Source of the DNA: Photorhabdus akhurstii
GTDB lineage: Bacteria; Pseudomonadota; Gammaproteobacteria; Enterobacterales; Enterobacteriaceae
Reading direction: 5' to 3'
Length of the DNA stretch: 64,000 nt
NCBI RefSeq assembly: GCF_018448925.1
Contig: NZ_RCWE01000017.1
Span: forward strand, 1 to 64,000
In this document: positions 16,777 to 29,600 of the stretch, piece by piece
Position numbering within the stretch: the first letter of the stretch is position 1
Layout: the number at the start of each line of letters is the position of its first letter
Position numbers and translations under genes: made by a program
The notes under the pieces: generated by a model
The model's database searches: none
The model's input: only the letters and a program-made list of their open reading frames with translations
What the model was told of the DNA's origin: nothing

Positions 16777-16809
16777 AATCCAGTACATGTTGTTTATACC
16801 GGATTTTTC
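16777..16809 (+). terminator. NRPS-family 3' hairpin terminator, copy 0
   Basis: AATCCAGTA / TATACCGGATT with a T run. It is the same element as at 40452 and 58103 but with one mismatch in the stem, placed after the dead NRPS remnant. Confidence 0.6.
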
Positions 16810-17357
16810 TTAAAACAGAATAATGAAAGAGATTATCTTAATAATCCTGTTTAACCAGAAAAAGCATCAGGGAAACACCAATGCTGCACCATATTTTTTC
16901 CATTCCCAATAATAATTGTCTTTTGAAAACTATCTATTTTATTATTTTTCTGATTAGTCAGATTGTTATTGAGAAAACAACTTATAGAAAATAAGACAAG
17001 TCTGAAAATGCGTTTTAATTGTAATGTCAACTTTGTTACTTTGTTGTTAAATACAAACACTTAAGTAATAAAATGAAAATATATAGTATTATGCTGTAGG
17101 TTGAGGCTATTGCATTTGAAGGACATTTGTGAGAGTTTGTTTTTTAATTGATATAGAGGGAGTTTTGAATAATCATTTAAATGCATAACAGTATATTATC
17201 TACCTATTCCATATTCATAATAATGACCTGAAATAATACTTATTATGATGGAGCTAATTTGGTTTTAATTTATATTGATCTGTTTTTGGCATTTGCCTTA
17301 ACAGTTACATCTTTGGTTGTATAATTTAGTATCGTCCAATAAAAATTTCAGAGATTA
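16810..17357. other. AT-rich spacer without convincing genes
   Basis: No gene is supported. A 69-codon minus-strand frame at 16851-17060 has no ribosome site and low-complexity Asn/Lys/Ile content. Parts of 17230-17330 resemble DNA at 40950-41040, so the spacer was probably copied together with the NRPS genes. Confidence 0.5.
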
Positions 17358-17631
17358 ATTTAATTTATCTAAGGAAATAGGAAAGATTAAATATCTTATT
17401 TCAGATAATAAGATGAATTATTTATTCCGTTGTCAGGAAAATTAGCATTGAAGAATTGTTAATTAATAGTAATTAGCCGGGCTATGACATCCAATATCTG
17501 AGAATTTTGAATTGATGTCAGGCATGCCGGTTTTTATTTCTTGGGAGCAAGAAATAAAAGAAAAACTCTTGCGATAACTGTCATTCAAGACAGTTTCCAA
17601 ATTCCGAACAGGTTCGTTGAGGTAGTAGTAA
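17358..17631 (+). promoter_or_regulatory. NRPS 5' leader, copy 1, with two hairpins
   Basis: A conserved leader of the 7-module gene. Hairpin I has a 12-bp AU-rich stem, 17532-17543 with 17548-17559, closed by a GGAG loop. Hairpin II is AACTGTC/GACAGTT at about 17576-17595. A TTGTTA...CTATGAC pair near 17457-17484 could be a promoter, which would place the start of transcription shortly before hairpin I. The ribosome site TGAGG at 17618-17622 is nine bases from the ATG; the other copies have six, owing to an extra TAG triplet here. Confidence 0.65.
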
Positions 17632-20600
17632 ATGAAAGATAGCGTTGTTAAACAAGAAAAAATTGTTAAAGCTGAATTCCTCTCTCAGACATTAGAAAAC
17701 ATAACCAGTGCGAATGATATTTCACAACAGACTCAGAACGTGAAGAATATCCCCAAGGCATTGACACCGAGTGAATTATTCTGGTGCGAACGTCTTACTA
17801 TGTTTGAGCCCCTTCAATTACCTTTTGAAAGCGCCGGAAACCAGACAGAACCCAGATGGGTAATGAGTCCTTGGCAGCCACCACTACCCAAAAACGATGA
17901 AGGGGACGCATGGCGGACCCTATTACAAGCATTCGTTATTTATCTTGCGCGTTTGACTCAGCAGACTGAATTCCAAATTGGTTGGTGTGTGAATGAGACA
18001 AAAGATAAACCGGATATGTTGACGGATTTGTCACCGGTGGCGCCGATGGTTGTTGAGGTGGCGTTTGATAAGCCTTGGTGCGCAGTAGCTGACTGGGTTG
18101 ATAACGAACTTGCCCGGTTGGCGCAGCACCATACATTTAGTTGTGATCTCCTTTCTCACTCTCCCGCACTACGAACTATTCCTGAGTTAACAACAAGTCG
18201 ACCGTGGCGGATCGCTGTCTCTGTGATACAGGATGACAGCCAGTATGATCAGAAGGTGCGCGGTGAATTGCTGACTCTCCAGATAAATGCTCAGGGCGGT
18301 TTTCGCTGGATCTATGATGTAAATCGTCTGAGCGCCGAAATTGTTCAGCGAATGAGCGAACATTTACAGGTGTTGATATCGTCGAAAGTGAAGGGGGATG
18401 AAACTCCTATCAGGCAGCTTAATTTGTTGCCTGAGGCTGAACGTACGTTGTTACTGGAAACCTGGAACTCGACGGAAACCGCGTATCCTGACACGTTATG
18501 TATTCATCAGTTGTTTGAACAACAGGTAGAGAAAACTCCTGACGCGATAGCGTTAGTGCATGAAGAGCAAACCCTTAGCTATGCTGAGTTAAATGCCCGC
18601 GCCAACCGACTGGCTCATCAGTTGATTGCATTGGGTGTCGTACCGGACCAACGGGTGGCGATTTGTGTGTCACGTTCACCGGCAATGGTGGTGGCATTGT
18701 TGGCGGTGCTGAAAGCGGGTGGAGCTTATGTGCCGCTGGACCCGGTTTATACGGGTGAGCGTCTGGCACATATTCTGACTGATGCTACTCCGGCTATTTT
18801 ACTGGCGGATAACACCGGATGTGATGTACTGGGAGAGGCGGTGTTGGCAGGCTTGACGGTACTTGATCCGAATATCCTGCCTGATAGACCGGACAGTAAC
18901 CCACAAGTACCGGGATTGACCGCACAGCATTTGGCCTATGTGATTTACACCTCCGGCTCAACCGGCACGCCGAAAGGGGTGATGGTGGAACATCGTAATA
19001 TCCAGCGTTTATTTGACGCGACTGAATCCTGGTATCACTTTAACCGGCAAGATGTTTGGTGCCTGTTCCATTCCATTGCGTTTGACTTCTCGGTGTGGGA
19101 ATTATGGGGAGCTTTACGCTACGGCGCTAAACTGGTTTTGGTACCGCACGCGATTGCCCGTTCACCTCAAGAACTGCATCAATTCGTGTGTCAGCACGGT
19201 ATCACGGTGTTGAATCAGACTCCTAGTGCTTTCAAAGCTTTTATTGCTAGTTATGTCGCCAATCCATTACCGGACTGCTTGCGTTATATCATCTTTGGCG
19301 GGGAAGCCCTCGATCCCAGTATTCTGAAGCCGTGGTATGCCCTGCGTGAAGAGAAATCACCTCAGTTGGTGAATATGTACGGCATCACGGAGACCACAGT
19401 TCACGTCACTTACCGGGAATTGGATCACCATGATGTCGCGCGGGTAGTAAGTCCTGTTGGCACCCGTATTCCCGATTTAACACTCTATTTGTTAGATAAA
19501 TATGGTCAGCCGGTGCCGTTGGGGGCGGAGGGGGAGTTATATGTTGGTGGTGCTGGTGTGGCCCGTGGTTACCTTAATCGCCCTGAATTGACCGCTGAAC
19601 GTTTCCTTATCAATCCGTTTAGTGATAAACCCGATACACGCATGTACCGCACTGGGGATTTGGCTCGTTATCTGCCGGATGGCGATTTGGAATTTATTGG
19701 TCGCAATGACCAGCAAGTGAAAATTCGTGGCTTCCGTATTGAACCAGGGGAAATTGAAGCCCGATTGATGGAATATCCTGCGGTAAGTGAATCTGTAGTA
19801 CTGGCGATGGGAGACGGGCAGGACAAGCGTTTGGTTGCTTATGTGGTAGCGCGGGCTGATGATGAGTTGGTCAATAGTTTGCGTGAACATTTGCGTGTTC
19901 GGTTGCCTGACTACATGGTACCGTCGGCTTTTGTACGTCTGGATGCTTTTCCGTTGACCCCGAACGGTAAGTTGGATCGCAGGGCATTACCGGTGCCGGG
20001 AGTGGAAGCTTTTGCTCGTCAGGTTTATGAGGCGCCACAAGGGGAGATGGAAATTACGCTGGCCGCTATCTGGCGTGAGTTGCTAGGGATCGAGCAGATA
20101 AGTCGCCATGACAGTTTTTTTGCGTTAGGTGGTCATTCATTGCTCGGTGTGCAGATGATTGAACGTTTGCGTAGTTTGGGACTAACACTGGCCGCGCGTG
20201 ACCTATTCCAATTCCCTGTACTATCAGAATTGACCCAAACATTAGGACAGCATCAGGCCGTGGTGGTGCCGTCGAACGTTATTACTTCGACGACGACGGA
20301 ACTCACACCGGCGATGTTGCCGTTGATTGATCTGACTCAGACTGACATTGACCATATTGTTGAACAAGTACCGGGCGGGATCGCCAATATTCAGGATATC
20401 TATGCTCTGTCGCCGTTGCAGGACGGCATTTTGTTTCATCATCTACTGGCAAAGGAAGGCGACCCCTATCAGTTGGCTTATCCGATGATTTTTGCTGACC
20501 GGGAATTGCTGGACCGCTATCTGGCCGCGGTACAACAAGTCATTGATCGCCATGATATCCTGCGGACCGCGTTTATCTGGCAGGGATTATCCGCACCGGT

Positions 20601-23600
20601 TCAGGTGGTTTGGCGTCAAGCGCCTTTATCAGTTACTGAACTGACATTGAACCCGGCTGATGGCCCAGCCGGTGAGCAATTGGCTCAACGTTTTGACCCG
20701 CGTCAGTATCGCTTTGAACTGAGTCAGGCCCCGTTGTTGCGGTTTGCGGTGGCGCAGGAAACCGATGGTCGCTGGCATGTACTGCAATTACAGCATCATT
20801 TGATTGGTGACCATACCACGATGGAAGTGATGAAGCGGGAAATTCAAGCGTATCTTGCCGGACAGGGGGATGACCTACCTGTTCCCGCACCTTTCCGCAA
20901 TCTGGTGGCTCAGGCTCGGTTGGGAGTGAGTCAGCAAGAGCATATTCATTTCTTTACTGACATGCTGGCTGAGGTAGATGAACCGACGTTACCTTTCGGG
21001 TTGACGGAGGTACATCGTGATGGTTCGTTGGTGATGGAGTCGCACCGGATGCTGACGCCTGAACTGAATGACCGTTTGCGTCGTCAGGCGAGACGTTTGG
21101 AGGTGAGTCTGGCGGCGTTGTGTCATCTGGCTTGGGCGCAGGTGTTGTCGCGTGCTAGTGGTCAAAAGAAAGTGGTGTTTGGTACCGTACTATTTGGACG
21201 GATGCAAGCGGGGGAAGGTGTTGACAGTGGAATGGGGCTATTTATCAATACCTTGCCATTGCTGCTAGATATCGATGATACCCCTGTATGGGACAGTGTA
21301 CGGACAGCACATAGCCGGTTGGCCGGGTTATTGGATCATGAACACGCTTCATTGGCACTGGCTCAACGGTGTAGTGGTGTACAAAATGGCGTTCCACTTT
21401 TTAGTTCTCTACTCAACTACCGGCATAACACATTACCCGTGGTTTCGGGTGAAATCATCAGTGGCATCGAATTCCTTGGGGAACAGGAGAGGACTAACTA
21501 TCCGTTAGCGCTATCGATAGAGGATTTTGGTGACGCACTGGGGCTGACCGCTCAGGTAGTTCAATCGTTTAGTCCAGAAAGAATATGTGGTTATATGCAA
21601 CAGGCGTTGGAAAGTTTGGTGGAAGCCCTTGAGCAGGCTCCGGAGACACAGGTACGGACCCTGAACATCTTGCCGGAAACGGAGCGCACACTGTTACTGG
21701 AAACCTGGAATGCCACGGAATCCACCTATCCTGATACGTTATGTATTCATCAGTTATTTGAACAACAGGCGGAGAAAAACCCGGATGCCACCGCATTGGT
21801 GTATGAAAATCAAACTCTTAGTTATGCGGAGCTGAATGCTTGTGCTAACCGACTGGCTCATCAACTGATTGCACTAGGGGTAGAGCCGGATCAGCGAGTG
21901 GCGATTTGCGTGTCTCGTTCACCGGCGATGGTGGTGGGATTGTTGGCGGTACTAAAAGCCGGTGGAGCCTATGTTCCGCTGGACCCGGCTTATCCGGGCG
22001 AGCGCCTGGCGCATATTCTGACGGATGCCGCCCCAACTATTTTGCTGGCGGATGATACTGGGCGTATAGCGTTGGGTGAGAAAGCATTGGCAGAACGAAC
22101 TGTGCTCGATCCAAATACCCTGTTTGATCGGCTGGACAGTAACCCACAGATACCGACATTAACTTCACAGCATTTGGCGTATGTGATTTACACCTCCGGT
22201 TCGACCGGTACGCCGAAAGGGGTGATGATCGAGCATCGTGGTGTGGTTAATCTGGCTTTGGCACAGGTGACTCGGCTTGATGTTCGGGTAACCAGCCGGA
22301 TGTTGCAGTTTGCCTCATTTGGCTTTGATGCCAGTGTCTGGGAAATCATGATAACGCTGAGCAGTGGAGCCGGTTTGATTATCCCTACTGACTTGGTTCG
22401 TCAGGACCCTCATCGTCTCTGGCGTTACTTGGAAGAACAAGCGGTGACGCACGCTTGCCTGACACCGGCCCTGCTTCGTGATGGTACGGATTTGCCGACG
22501 ATAACAACCATTCCGACATTGGTACTGGCGGGTGAAGCACTCAGTGCGGCGTTGTTCCAGACTCTGCGTGGTCGGGTAAACTTGTTCAATGCGTATGGAC
22601 CGACAGAGATGACGGTTTGTGCCACAACTTGGCATTGTCCGTCAGACTATACGGATACAGAGGTGCCTATCGGGCGCCCAACGGCCAACACGCGGGTTTA
22701 TCTGCTGGATGCTTGTGGGCAGCCAGTACCATTGGGAGGTGTGGGTGAGCTGTATATTGGCGGAGTAGGTATTGCCCGCGGCTATCTGAACCGACCTGAA
22801 CTGACTGCTGAGCGTTTCCTTACCGATCCATTTAGTGATGCGTTGGATGCGCGGATGTACCGTACCGGAGACTTGGCTCGTTACTTGCCGGACGGCAATC
22901 TGGCGTTCCTGGGCCGTAATGATCAGCAGATTAAAATCCGGGGTTTCCGGATCGAGCCGGGGGAAATTGAGACGCGTCTGGCAGAGCATCCGGCGGTGCG
23001 TGAGGTTACTGTGTTGGCGCTGGGGGAAGGGCAAGATAAACGGCTGGTGGCTTATGTGGCGGCGGAAGCGGCTGACGGGCTGGTGAACAGCCTGCGTACT
23101 CATCTGAGTGGAATGTTGCCTGATTATATGGTACCGGCGGCTTTTGTGCGTCTCGATGCGTTCCCACTGACCCCGAACGGTAAGCTAGATCGTCGTGCGC
23201 TACCGGCACCGGACAATAAAGCTTTTGCCCGTCAAGTTTACGCCGCGCCCCAGGGAGAAATGGAAATAGCACTGGCGGCCATTTGGCGTGAATTACTGGG
23301 GATTGAACAGGTCAGCCGGTATGACAGCTTTTTTGCCTTGGGTGGTCATTCACTGATGGCGATACGAATGGTTGAACGCCTGCGTCATCTTGGGTTGACG
23401 TTAGCGGTGCGTGATCTATTCCAGTCACCGGTGCTGTCTGAACTGGCGCAAACCCTAGGGCAGCATCAGGCTGTCGTGGCGCCAACGAATATGATTACAC
23501 CAGAGGCAACGCAAATCACGCCGGCGATGTTGCCGCTGATTAATCTGACCCAGCCTGAAATTGATCTGATTGTCGAACAGGTACCGGGTGGTCTCGCTAA

Positions 23601-26600
23601 TATTCAGGATATCTACGCCTTGTCGCCGTTGCAGGATGGTATTTTGTTTCATCACCTGTTGGCAAATGAAGGTGACCCGTATCTGTTGATAGGTCAGATG
23701 GCTTTTGCTGACCGGGCTCTGTTGGATCGTTATCTGACAGCGGTGCAACAGGTGGTTGATCGGCACGATATCTTACGGACGGCTTTTATCTGGCAGGGAT
23801 TATCCGTACCCGCTCAGGTGGTTTTGCGTCAAGCCGCCTTATCCGTGACGGAACTGACATTAAACCCGGCTGACGGTCCGGTCAGTCAGCAGTTAACCCG
23901 GCGTTTTGATCCGCGTCAACATCGTCTCGATCTGAGTGAAGCGCCGTTATTGCGTTTTGTGGCGGCACAGGAAACCGATGGTCGTTGGTTCCTGCTGCAA
24001 CTATTGCATCACCTGATTGGCGACCATACCACGCTAGATGTGATGAACCATGAAGTACGGGCATACCTTGCCGACCAAGGAAACCGCCTGCCAGCGCCAG
24101 TCCCTTTCCGTAATCTGGTGGCTCAGGTCCGGTTGGGTATCAGTCAGGAAGCACATACTCGTTTCTTTACTGATATGTTAGCGGAGGTAGATGAACCGAC
24201 CTTACCGTTTGGCTTGGCGGAAGTGCATCGTGATGGCTCACAGGTGACGGAATCGCACCGGATGCTGACGGCAGCCTTGAATGACCGTCTGCGTAATCAG
24301 GCAAGACATTTGGGGGTCAGCCTGGCGGCGTTGTGTCATTTGGCTTGGGCGCAGGTGTTATCACGTACCAGTGGTCAGGAAAAAGTGGTGTTCGGCACCG
24401 TGCTGTTTGGGCGGATGCAAGCGGGAGAGGGGGCAGACAATGGCATGGGACTGTTTATTAATACCTTGCCGTTACGGTTGGATATCAATGATACGCCAGT
24501 ACGTGACAGTGTACAGGCAGCGCACACCCGACTCGCCGGACTACTAGCACATGAACATGCCTCACTGGCGCTGGCTCAGCGTTGTAGTGGTGTGAAGGGT
24601 GAGATCCCCCTTTTTAATAGCTTGTTGAACTATCGGCATAATACCTTACCGACAATGTTGGATGACAGCATCAGCGGTATTGAATTTCTGGGTGGACAGG
24701 AGCGGACTAACTATCCGTTTATGCTGTCGGTGGAGGATTTTGGTGACGCACTGGGGCTGACTGCTCAGGTGGTACAACCGTTTGATCCGGAAAGGTTATG
24801 CGGTTATATGCAACAGGCGTTGGAGAGTCTGGCGGAGGCCCTTGAGCAAGCACCGGACATGCCTGTTCGGGCGTTGGAAATCCTGCCAAAAGTGGAGCGC
24901 ACGCTGTTACTGGAAACTTGGAACGCCACGGAAACAGTCTATCCTGAGGTGTTATGTATTCATCAGTTGTTTGAACAACAGGTGGAGGCAAACCCGGATG
25001 CGACAGCATTGATGTATGAAAACCAGACTTTCAGCTATGCGGAATTAAATGCCCGCGCTAACCGACTGGCCCACCAATTGATTGCTCTGGGTGTTGTACC
25101 GGACCAACAGGTGGCGATTTGCGTGTCTCGTTCACCGGCAATGGTGGTGGCGTTGTTAGCGGTGTTGAAAGCGGGTGGAGCCTATGTACCGTTGGACCCA
25201 GCCTATACGGGGGAACGTCTGGCGCATATCCTGCGTGATGCTGCTCCGACTGTTGTACTGGCGGATAATGTCGGACGTACGACATTGGGTGAGAAGGCAT
25301 TGGCAGAACGAGTTGTGCTTGACCCGAATGCCCTACCTAGCCAGCCGGATAGCAACCCGCAGATTCCTGGGTTGACCTCCCGTCATTTAGCGTATGTGAT
25401 TTACACCTCCGGCTCTACGGGTGTACCTAAAGGGGTGATGATTGAGCACCGCAATACAGTTAACTTCTTGCACTGGGCACAACAGGCTTTTGTGGCCGAA
25501 GAAAGCCGAGAAACGCTTTTTTCAACGTCGATAAATTTCGATCTGTCTGTTTTTGAATGTTTTATGCCGTTATCTCGTGGTACGGCAATTCATTTGGTCG
25601 ATAATGCCTTGTCATTGATACGGCATGTTTTGCCGATAACATTGCTCAACTCAGTACCGTCTGCGATGAAGCCTTTATTGCAGGCTCAGGCGCTGATAGC
25701 GTCGGTTCATACCGTCAATCTGGCAGGTGAACCGCTTAAAAGCGCCTTAATTGAACAGATCTTCGAAGAAACTCAAGTACAGCGGTTATGTAATCTCTAC
25801 GGGCCTTCCGAAACGACAACGTACTCTACTTGGTTGCCAATATGGCGGGGTGACAGGGTTGTTGAAAGTATTGGGCGTCCGATAGCCAACACCTGCCTTT
25901 ACTTGCTCGATAGGCATGGTCAACCTGTGCCATTGGGCGTGGTAGGTGAAATTTATATCGGGGGCGCGGGAGTGGCGCGCGGCTACCTCAATCGCCCTGA
26001 CTTGACGGCTGAACGTTTCCTTATCGATCCGTTTAGTGATGTACCGGATGCCCGCATGTACCGCACCGGCGATTTGGCCCGCTATCTGCCGGATGGCAAC
26101 CTGGAATTTCTGGGGCGTAATGACCAGCAGGTTAAAATCCGCGGTTTCCGTATTGAACTGGGTGAAATTGAGGCTCGGTTGGTGGAACATCCCGCAGTGA
26201 GTGAATCTGTGGTGTTGGTACAAAATGAAGGGCAGGATAAGCGGCTGGTTGCCTATGTGGTGGCAGAAGCTCATGACGGGCTGGTAAATAGCCTACGTAC
26301 TCACCTGAAAGCCACTTTACCTGACTATATGGTGCCAACGGCTTTTGTGCGTCTGGATGTCTTTCCGTTAACCCCGAACGGTAAATTGGATCGTCTGGCG
26401 CTGCCGACACCGAACAACGAGGCTTTTGCCCGTCAGGTTTATGTAGCGCCGCAAGGAGAAATGGAAACTACATTGGCGGCTATCTGGCGAGAGATACTGG
26501 GGATTGAACAGATCGGCCGATACGATAGCTTCTTTGCACTGGGTGGTCATTCTCTACTGGTGGTACGAATGATTGAAAGCTTGCGTAAATTGGGATTGAC

Positions 26601-29600
26601 GCTGGCGGTGCGTGACTTATTCCAGTCTCCGGTACTGTCTGAACTGGCGCAAACACTGGGGCGGCATCAGGTCGTAGTGGTACCACCGAATGTCATTACG
26701 CCAGCGGCAACGAAAATCACGCCGACAATGTTGCCACTGATCAATCTGACCCAGCCTGAAATTGATCTTATCGTCGGGCAGGTGCCACGCGGTATCGCCA
26801 ATATTCAGGATATCTATGCGTTGTCGCCGTTGCAGGATGGTATTTTGTTTCATCACTTGTTAACGAAGAAAGGTGATCCGTATCTGTTGATGGGTCAGAT
26901 GGCCTTTGCTGATCGGTCTCTGTTGGATCGTTATTTGGAGGCTGTTCAACAGGTGGTTGATCGGCACGATATCTTACGTACCGCCTTTATCTGGCAAGGA
27001 TTGTCAGTCCCGGTACAGGTGGTTTTACGCCAGGCCACCTTGTCGGTGACTGAACTGACATTAAACCCGGCTGACGGTCCGGTCAGTGACCAGTTAACCC
27101 GGCGCTTTGATCCACGTCAGCATCGTCTCGACTTGGGGGAAGCGCCGTTATTGCGCTTCGTGGTGGCGCAGGAAACCGATGGTCGTTGGCTCCTGTTGCA
27201 ACTACTGCATCACCTGATTGGCGACCATACCACGTTGGACATAATGAATCGTGAAGTGCGGGTCTATCTTGCCGGACAAGGGAATCGCCTGCCGGCGCCA
27301 GTCCCTTTCCGTAATCTGGTGGCTCAGGTCCAGTTGGGTATCAGCCAGGAAGAACACGCTCGTTTCTTTACGGGCATGTTAGCGGAGGTAGATGAACCGA
27401 CTTTACCGTTTGGTTTGACGGAGGTGCGTCGTGATGGCTCGCAGGTGACGGAATCGCACCGGATGCTAACGGTTGCCTTGAATGACCGTCTGCGCAGTCA
27501 GGCCCGGTGTTTGGGTGTTAGTGTGGCGGCGTTGTGCCATTTGGCTTGGGCGCAGGTGTTAGCGCGTACCAGCGGTCGGGAAAAAGTGGTATTCGGCACC
27601 GTGCTGTTTGGGCGGATGCAGGCAGGTGAAGGGGCAGACAATGGTATGGGGCTGTTTATTAATACCTTGCCGTTGCGGCTGGATATCAATGATACGTCGG
27701 TACGGGATAGCGTAAGAGCAGCCCATAGCCGGTTGGCGGGATTGTTGGTGCATGAGCACGCGTCACTGGCGCTGGCCCAGCGTTGCAGTGGTGTGCAAGG
27801 GGAGATCCCTCTCTTTAGTAGCTTGTTGAATTATCGACATAATGCATTGTCAACAACGTCAGATGAACTGATAAACGGTGTTGAATTTATTGGTGGACAG
27901 GAGCGGACTAACTATCCGTTTGTGTTGTCGGTAGAGGATTTTGGTGACGCATTGGGGTTGACCGCTCAGGTGGTACAACCTTTTGATCCGGAAAGCCTAT
28001 GCGGTTATATGCAACAGGCGCTGGAAAGTTTGGTGGAAGCGCTGGAGCAAGTTCCAGACATGCCTGTTCGGGCATTGGAAATCCTGCCGGATGCGGAACG
28101 TACGATGTTGTTAACAACCTGGAACGCGACGGAAACCGTGTATCCTGAGGCGTTATGTATCCATCAGTTGTTTGAACAACAGGTGGAGAAAACCCCGGAA
28201 GCGACGGCATTGATAGCGGCAGACAAAATCCTGAGTTATACGGAACTGAATACCCGCGCTAATCGGTTGGCTCGTCAGCTCATCGAACACGGGGTGTGTC
28301 CCGGTGATCATGTTGCGCTCCTGTTAGAGCGTTCGATGGAACTGGTGGTGGCCCAATTGGCGATTCTCAAAGCCGGCGCTGTTTATGTGCCGGTTGATCC
28401 CAGTGTGCCGGATGAGCGGAAAAACTGGCTGATAAGTGATTGTTCCGCTAGGTTGCTAATCACCGATATACAGACTGATATTCCGGCTAATCTGGCTGTG
28501 CCGCTACTTCGTCTTTCGGATGAATCAGGCACTGACAGAGAGCAGGAGTGTCTCAACCTTGAATTACCGCATTCCAGCGCCGAGTTAGCGTATATCATGT
28601 ACACCTCCGGTTCTACCGGTACACCTAAAGGAGTCTTGGTGCCGCATCGTGCGGTGGTCCGACTGGTCATCAATAATGGTTATGCCGACATCGGACCGGA
28701 TGATCGGGTTGCCTTTACAGCTAATCCCGCTTTCGACGCCAGCACGTTTGAAGTTTGGGCTCCGTTGCTCAACGGTGGTGCTTTGGTGGTGATTGACCGC
28801 GCCACGTTATTAACACCTCAGGAGTTAGTACGAGTTTTACAAGCTGATCGCATTACGGTTCTGTGGTTGACTATCGGATTGTTTAACCGGTTGGCAATAG
28901 AGTTATCTCCGGTTCTGCCGCAGATTAAGATCCTGATTTTCGGGGGAGATATACCCGATTTACATGTGATTGCTCAGGTTCTGGATAATCGTCCGCCACA
29001 ACAATTATTACAAGCTTATGGCCCGAGTGAGGGAACCACCTTTACCACGATATATCCTATTGAGGCGTTAGCGCAGGGAGCGACCCGGATCCCTATTGGC
29101 CGGCCGATAGCCAACACGCGAGTTTATTTGTTGGATGCGTATGGTCAGCCGGTACCATTGGGGGCGACCGGAGAGATTTATGTCGGGGGAGATGGCGTAG
29201 CCTTGGGTTATTTCAATCGCCCTGAATTAACCGCCGAACGTTTCCTTATTGATCCGTTTAGTGATAATCCAGATGCGCGCATGTATCGCACCGGGGATTT
29301 AGCCCGCTATTTGCTGGATGGCAATCTGGAATTTTTGGGGCGTAACGATCAACAAGTTAAAATTCGCGGTTTCCGCATTGAACCGGGAGAAATTGAAGCT
29401 CGGTTGACAGAGTATGCATCGGTGCGTGAAGCGGCTGTGCTGGTCTTAGGTGATGGGCCGGAAAAACGGCTAGTGGCCTATGTGGCGGCGGAAGCTCAGG
29501 AGGGGCTGGTGAACAGCCTGCGTGCTCACCTACAAGCTACTTTGCCTGATTATATGGTGCCGACGGCTTTTGTGCGGCTGGATGGCTTTCCGTTAACCCC

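Noticed and set aside
16851-17060. 69-codon minus-strand frame in the spacer before the 7-module gene
   Set aside because: Low-complexity Asn/Lys/Ile composition, no ribosome site, no recognisable family, and very AT-rich DNA where chance frames are common.
17413-17445. Possible upstream peptide MNYLFRCQEN in the leader, with a similar frame in copy 2
   Set aside because: No ribosome site. Its start is lost in copy 3 and its stop in copy 0, and it probably lies upstream of the likely transcription start. Similarity is explained by DNA-level leader conservation.
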